Source of the DNA: G963676095 sp963676095
GTDB lineage: Bacteria > Bacteroidota > Bacteroidia > Bacteroidales > Prolixibacteraceae
Assembly: GCA_963676095.1 (NCBI GenBank)
Contig: OY781040.1
Location: forward strand, 3,038,001 to 3,102,000
Direction of reading: 5' to 3'
Length of the DNA stretch: 64,000 nucleotides
Shown: piece after piece, positions 59,412 through 64,000 of the stretch
How positions within the stretch are numbered: the first letter of the stretch is position 1
How the letters are laid out: each line of letters begins with the position of its first letter
The notes under the pieces: model-generated
What the model saw: only the letters and a program-made list of their open reading frames with translations
Databases searched by the model: none
Told to the model about the DNA's origin: nothing
Made by a program: the position numbers and the translations under genes

Positions 59412-62222
59412 TTACAGTGCTTTGGGTTTAGGCATCAGAATATATACGCCCATCACATCGGGAGGCAAAACGGGAGTGGCTTTTTCGTAACGCCGGCCTC
59501 CAACCAATTCCTTGAAGCGGCTGTGGGCTTCAACCAATTTTTCAGCCCGATCGGTAGCCACCTCGATAAAACGGTCTTTTAAAGAATCAAAATTGCTAAG
59601 TTCATAGAGCAAATCCGACTGCTGCCTTTCGTCAGAGATTTGAACGAGGCTTCGGGCTTCCATCAATAAATTTTTACCCTCAGCATAATCCAATGTCTGA
59701 ATATTGTCTCCAACACCCCGATAGCCCCACAAGTACATCTCTTCGGAAATAACTTCCCGCTTTGAAGCAATTTCCTTGATTACATTTCTGACCCTGAACA
59801 TGACCAGAACCGTTCGGATCTGAACCGCATCACTTTGAATTTCGGCAACCCGGGCCAGTGAATCATACTTTTCGTGGCCATCAAAAGCCAGTGCCAACAT
59901 AAAGTGGCATAACTGTTCGACAAATAAATGATTGCGCCCAATATACCGATAGCCTTTTGGTGTTGGCGATTCGAAGCTGATCCGAACGATATCTTGTGGT
60001 GGAAAATGATTCTTTAAATGTAGTGGCAAGTTAGCCGTCTGTAATCGGTATCCCTGAGTTTCCCGGGTATATGAAACGCCCAAATGGTCGAGACTTTGCA
60101 TGACAAAATGTTCCACCGTCTCCACATCTCCAATCGCTTCGTCAACAGCTTTCAGGTCTTTCCGAATCGTTTCGGGATTGATGCTTTCGTGTGCAAAAAT
60201 ACTACGTAGCTTTTCGCCCTTTTTTCTGGCCTGTTCCAATTCGTTACCCACCTCTTCCTCTGCAAAAAGTTTCGTTTGTTTGGCTTCTTCCGGCTTGGCA
60301 TCAAAAAGGATTTTCTTTGTCGCTTTTGTCATCAGGTTCTCGCTGTCTTCTCCAATGGCAATGGTTACCCCTGTTGTCTTCTGAATCTCTTTGATTTTGC
60401 GAATGAGAACTTCCATGACAAACTCATCCATCTGATTGTCCTTCCCATACAGCATAACGGTTTTTACTTCTTTGGACGACTGTCCAAAGCGATCTACGCG
60501 GCCTTCCCGCTGTTCAATACGGTTTGGATTCCATGGCAAATCATAATGCAAAACCGCTGTAAACAAGTTCTGAAGATTAATACCTTCACTCAGACAATCG
60601 GTAGCTACCAAAACACGCTTTTCAGAAGGTTCCATTGCAGCTATGACTTCCCTCCGCTGTTCATCAGCCAATTCGGAAGTCACTGCTTCAATATGCACGT
60701 TTTTAGGTAAGGCTCCTTTTAAAAAGGCAGCGACATAGTTCGCCGTTGGTATGTATTGGCAAAACACAATTGGATTGAACCCCTCCTTTAACGACTCTTT
60801 CACCAGTTTTAGGATAGTTTTTACTTTTTGATCCTGTTGATTGATCTGCAATTGTTGCGCTTCAACGATCAGTGTCTCAACATCGCTTATTTCTTCAGCA
60901 GCCAACGGCAATGCGTCGATCAGATCCTTGCGTGGTGTGTCATCTGAAAATTCAAGGTTCCCAAATAAAGTTTGCCTATCAGTTGGAATGTTTTCCTTGA
61001 TATCTTCTTCCAATAGTCTGGCTTTGCGGTTTTGCAACATCTCAGCAGCCATGGCGGGGCTCGACATGACTCCCCGGATTAAGGCAATTGCCGCCCAGGA
61101 TCTCAATAACTGAGTTTGCAGGTTTTCTGATGATTTGGAAGATATTTCCCGCGCAAAATGCAACACGTTTTGATAGAAAAAATGATATTCCAAAGAAAGT
61201 TGATAACCAATCTCTTTTGAATCACGGTTGGGGAACAGAGTGTGTTCATCCAGCCAAAATTTAATACGCTCCCTTTTTCGTTGAATAAAATGATTGGCCA
61301 ATTTGCGTTTTTGCCTGTCATCAATCCCATCAAGGTTCAGGGTCGCAAATTCAGGATTAAGTAATCTGATCAATGATAAAAACTCACTGTCTTTTCCACT
61401 GTGTGGCGTGGCTGTTAACATTAAAAGATGGCGCTGATCATCCTGCGCCAGGTCATACAGCAATGAATGTCTTTGTTGGGCGCTTTTAGAGCTGGCTCCC
61501 TCAGGCAGTGCACAGGTATGGGCTTCATCCACGATTAAGAACTCGGGACAATCGTTTATGAATACCCCCCTTCGTTTGTCTGCTTTGATGTAGTCGATCG
61601 ATACAACCTGATATGGTACGTGATAAAAAACACTGTTATCATCCGGGATCTTACGATCCAATTTAGCAGCCGTACTGGAACGGATAATTTCAGCTTCAAT
61701 ATCCAATTTATCTTTTAATTCCTGAGCCCATTGTTCGCAAAGATGCGGCGGGCAAACAACGGCAAAGCGTTTAATATCACCTCGTTCCATCAGTTCCTTG
61801 AGGATGATAAGGGCTTCAATTGTTTTACCAATACCCACATCATCCGCAATCATCAATCGGACAATATTTTGTTTCAATGCCATGACCAACGGCACCAATT
61901 GGTATGATCTCGGCCGAAACGATAATTTCCCCATACACCTGAAGGGCCCCGAAGCATTTCGAAAAGATAGACGGGAAGCATCGAACAACAGTTTGGCAGT
62001 ATGAAATCCTCCGATTTGGTCAACGGTTGGCTCTGGAAACCGGGAAGGTTTCACGACTTCACCAGGTATTTGCAACGGTAGATAAATTGCAGTTTCTTCC
62101 TCGTCAGATCCCCCCAAGGGTTTTATCCGCATTAAATCCGAATCGTCGGATGGTAAAACCATCCAATCCCTTGAACGGTAGTTGACGAGTATCCCTGGCT
62201 TATTTAAAGTATTTACGCTCAT
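59412..62222 (-). CDS. SNF2/DEAH helicase (DrmD-like)
   Basis: A 936-residue superfamily 2 helicase from ATG 62222 (MSVNTLNKPGILVNYRSRDW); the ATG at 62231 is an alternative. The first RecA-like lobe has RSYQLVPLVMALK (Q-type motif), DDVGIGKTIEALIIL (Walker A variant, about residue 135), VVCPPHLCEQW and LIVDEAHTCA (DEAH). The second lobe has VLVATDCLSEGINLQNL and NRIEQREGRVDRFGQ (motif VI). This is the layout of the SNF2-type helicases found with adenine methyltransferases in class 1 DISARM. It directly precedes the methyltransferase gene by 2 bp. Probably translocates on unmodified phage DNA. Confidence 0.8.
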   Translation of the reverse strand: MSVNTLNKPGILVNYRSRDWMVLPSDDSDLMRIKPLGGSDEEETAIYLPLQIPGEVVKPSRFPEPTVDQIGGFHTAKLLFDASRLSFRNASGPFRCMGKLSFRPRSYQLVPLVMALKQNIVRLMIADDVGIGKTIEALIILKELMERGDIKRFAVVCPPHLCEQWAQELKDKLDIEAEIIRSSTAAKLDRKIPDDNSVFYHVPYQVVSIDYIKADKRRGVFINDCPEFLIVDEAHTCALPEGASSKSAQQRHSLLYDLAQDDQRHLLMLTATPHSGKDSEFLSLIRLLNPEFATLNLDGIDDRQKRKLANHFIQRKRERIKFWLDEHTLFPNRDSKEIGYQLSLEYHFFYQNVLHFAREISSKSSENLQTQLLRSWAAIALIRGVMSSPAMAAEMLQNRKARLLEEDIKENIPTDRQTLFGNLEFSDDTPRKDLIDALPLAAEEISDVETLIVEAQQLQINQQDQKVKTILKLVKESLKEGFNPIVFCQYIPTANYVAAFLKGALPKNVHIEAVTSELADEQRREVIAAMEPSEKRVLVATDCLSEGINLQNLFTAVLHYDLPWNPNRIEQREGRVDRFGQSSKEVKTVMLYGKDNQMDEFVMEVLIRKIKEIQKTTGVTIAIGEDSENLMTKATKKILFDAKPEEAKQTKLFAEEEVGNELEQARKKGEKLRSIFAHESINPETIRKDLKAVDEAIGDVETVEHFVMQSLDHLGVSYTRETQGYRLQTANLPLHLKNHFPPQDIVRISFESPTPKGYRYIGRNHLFVEQLCHFMLALAFDGHEKYDSLARVAEIQSDAVQIRTVLVMFRVRNVIKEIASKREVISEEMYLWGYRGVGDNIQTLDYAEGKNLLMEARSLVQISDERQQSDLLYELSNFDSLKDRFIEVATDRAEKLVEAHSRFKELVGGRRYEKATPVLPPDVMGVYILMPKPKAL

Positions 62223-62224
62223 CT

Positions 62225-64000
62225 TTAACAAACTTTTCTAAAAATGTCTTTTCTTCTTTTCACCAATTCTTCTACAGGTTCGGTATAATACCACTCAATT
62301 ACATCGTAACCCGCAGAGTGAAGTAACAGACGGCTATGATTGTCATCCTCTTTAACCTGATTAAGGTCATGAACTGAACCGTCGCAGAATACCAAAACAG
62401 GCCCGGCATCTGTGTTATAGACAAAGTCAGCACTGATATAAAACTCGGGTACATTTACCTGTGCCTTATCTGGTAACGCCAGGCAATTATTGTAGAGGTA
62501 TTTCAGTAGCTTCAGTTCAGTACCCGAATTTTTGTCATAGTTTTCAAGCAAATACTGGTATTGCTCTTCCCGGTCTTTTCCGCCACTATTCTCTGACACA
62601 TCGCAATCCATAAGGTATTCCAGTGTTTCCTTTATGGCATGTCGGTCCAAAATTTCGTGGTATCTCTGGTTGAAGTAGGAAAGTAAATCCTGATAGGATG
62701 CTTTGGGTAATTTTTCTCCGAGCTCGGTTTGTTGCCTTGTTTGAGGATCAAAGTGCATGCATTGATAGGCAACCCTGAACAATTCTTTCAATTTTAACGG
62801 ATTTGAAACAAGTTGAGATAAAATGCCGAGACTTCCTTCAGCGGATTCATAAATCATCACATTGGGGTGTTCCTTGTTTCCAATAATGCTTACACCGATT
62901 TCCCGTTCCTCAACCTGAAAGAGTGTTTCAATTGCTCTTTTTAATGCATAGCTTAATGTTACGATTTGCTCCTCTGAGACCTTCAAATTTGAAAGCGGCT
63001 GAATATATAGCGAATCTGCTGTTTCCCGGGCAAAAATCATGACCCTTTTTTCATGCTCCCGAATTGTTTCATCCTCCAGATCTTTTTGCTTTAACCACTT
63101 TCCTGTTCGGTCATCAATACTGAAACTATCCTCCGGCGAACGGTTCCATTTTCGGTTTAAATGAATCAAGTTCGTTGCCGGGCCATATATCAGGTTCAGC
63201 AATGGCTGTCCTCCGTTTTGTACAATGACTTTTTTTGTCTGATCAAACCCGGAAGAATAGCTAAAATATTGATGAATCTCGAACCCTTGAGACATCCTTT
63301 CTTCTTCCTCACAGGATATGCGGTTCTGAGGAACAGCTTCGGATTCGCTGATTTCAATTAGGGAAGTACGATATTCGGCATTATCGCCTTTCAATTCGGT
63401 TTGGGTGATTGGATCATTATTGGCTTTTTGCGCATCGCTGTCCAAAAAGGCGTATCCTGTTTCTTTCGAGATTTTTATCTTGCGTTGCAAGGCATCAGCA
63501 TTAGTCATCATCATTCTAACAATCCGATACTTGTTGCCATTGTGATAGATCACGTTATTGGGACCAAATTCCCTAAGAGCAACTGACCTCGCTCTGGAAA
63601 TGTATTCGCCCCGATCTTCGTATTTATATCCAACAAATGACCGTACAGGTAAGCGAGTGAAGTTATAGCCGGGAATGAATCCCTCGGACGCTAGATATCG
63701 AAACACATAAAACTCGGATTGATCACCAAAGGTCGACTTCGTTTCGTTTGTCAGCAGATCACACTGCCGGAGCCCCACATTGTATTGCAGTTTGGCATCT
63801 CTCTTGATTTCCTTGTCCTTAATTGTTGGGTCGTACAAAATGATGTGGGCATCGTTCATCATTTTCTTTGCCGAACGATATAAGGTCCTCCACCGATCAA
63901 AAGCCTTGTCGAAACTTGTTAAAAATGCATTGGCCTGTTTTTCGAACCACTCATTATTATACCAATAGGCTTGTTGCAGCTCTGATATGAACTCATTTAG
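62225..64000 (-). CDS. DUF1998/Lhr-type helicase with C-terminal nuclease-like domain, partial
   Basis: At least 591 residues; the frame is open through the right edge of the window, so the N-terminus is not seen. The visible part is the C-terminal half of a large helicase of the DUF1998 kind: SEFYVFRYLASEGFIPGYNF, RLPVRSF, YISRARSVALREFGPNNVIY and HNGNKYRIVRM. The last 100 residues resemble a Vsr/DUF559-like nuclease (FVYNTDAGPVLVFCDGSVHD, then SRLLLHSAGYDVIEWYY). Similar proteins act as DrmA/DrmB-type components of DISARM. It is the first gene seen of the operon and ends 2 bp before the SNF2 helicase start. Confidence 0.7.
   Translation of the reverse strand, partial: LNEFISELQQAYWYNNEWFEKQANAFLTSFDKAFDRWRTLYRSAKKMMNDAHIILYDPTIKDKEIKRDAKLQYNVGLRQCDLLTNETKSTFGDQSEFYVFRYLASEGFIPGYNFTRLPVRSFVGYKYEDRGEYISRARSVALREFGPNNVIYHNGNKYRIVRMMMTNADALQRKIKISKETGYAFLDSDAQKANNDPITQTELKGDNAEYRTSLIEISESEAVPQNRISCEEEERMSQGFEIHQYFSYSSGFDQTKKVIVQNGGQPLLNLIYGPATNLIHLNRKWNRSPEDSFSIDDRTGKWLKQKDLEDETIREHEKRVMIFARETADSLYIQPLSNLKVSEEQIVTLSYALKRAIETLFQVEEREIGVSIIGNKEHPNVMIYESAEGSLGILSQLVSNPLKLKELFRVAYQCMHFDPQTRQQTELGEKLPKASYQDLLSYFNQRYHEILDRHAIKETLEYLMDCDVSENSGGKDREEQYQYLLENYDKNSGTELKLLKYLYNNCLALPDKAQVNVPEFYISADFVYNTDAGPVLVFCDGSVHDLNQVKEDDNHSRLLLHSAGYDVIEWYYTEPVEELVKRRKDIFRKVC

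Noticed and set aside
47275..64000. Complete DISARM system
   Set aside because: The helicase, methyltransferase and DUF1998-type parts fit, but a phospholipase-D DrmC-type gene was not seen and the upstream gene runs out of the window. It is called DISARM-like only.

Overview
The window looks like accessory DNA from a Bacteroidota chromosome, probably a Bacteroidales or Marinilabiliales-type organism. Supporting signs are PF12784-type Rpn nucleases, a RAYT transposase, an RteC-like protein, an HU-related protein and promoters of the TTTG-N19-TAnnTTTG type. Base composition shifts sharply from block to block: 33.4-39.3 kb is very AT-rich and 40.4-45.8 kb is GC-rich, so the region looks assembled from several sources. 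No rRNA, tRNA or CRISPR array was seen.

Positions 1-13.4 kb hold single cargo genes (VOC protein, HigBA-type toxin-antitoxin, DUF1016 nuclease, DUF3052 protein, AraC regulator with an alpha/beta hydrolase, RAYT, a PD-(D/E)XK nuclease) between remnants of mobile DNA: a group II intron 5' fragment, a broken rpn gene, an IS66 tail and a truncated AlbA_2-type gene. Positions 13.7-22.9 kb form a nest of mobile elements. A broken group II intron is cut by an IS66 element, whose tnpC is split by a recombinase-in-trio (RIT) element with perfect 34-bp ends, whose middle recombinase is split by an IS4-like element. Next come a PHP-domain ATPase with a small overlapping partner, and an unusual IS21-like element with four genes (zinc-finger protein, ParB-like protein, IstA, IstB) that appears to have split a membrane/coiled-coil gene. 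A second, intact rpn unit follows.

Positions 33.4-39.3 kb hold a two-gene block: a 1521-residue fusion of ROK-kinase-like, two SIS and mannitol-dehydrogenase-like regions, and a two-TM protein with a possible phospholipase-D-like domain. Positions 40.4-45.8 kb hold a GC-rich set (RteC-like, HU-related, peptidoglycan hydrolase, three unknowns). Positions 46.0-47.3 kb hold a HEPN gene, an unknown partner and a frameshifted SecB-like chaperone gene.

From 47.3 kb to the window end, nine genes in one direction with almost no spacing form a defence operon: DUF1998-type helicase end, SNF2-type helicase, adenine methyltransferase, PIN-like toxin, pentapeptide-type membrane protein, PD-(D/E)XK endonuclease, EVE-McrB and McrC. 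The methyltransferase carries a MerR-HTH/DUF433 antitoxin domain at its C-terminus, directly before the PIN-like toxin gene, so a toxin-antitoxin pair appears wired into the restriction system.

Two layers of structure cut across the gene map. One is a set of intergenic arrays with exact 22- or 23-bp periods, many with a central ACGT or AACGTT dyad. The other is two families of small hairpin insertions (about 60 and 75 bp), each present three times, whose stems are kept by paired base changes.
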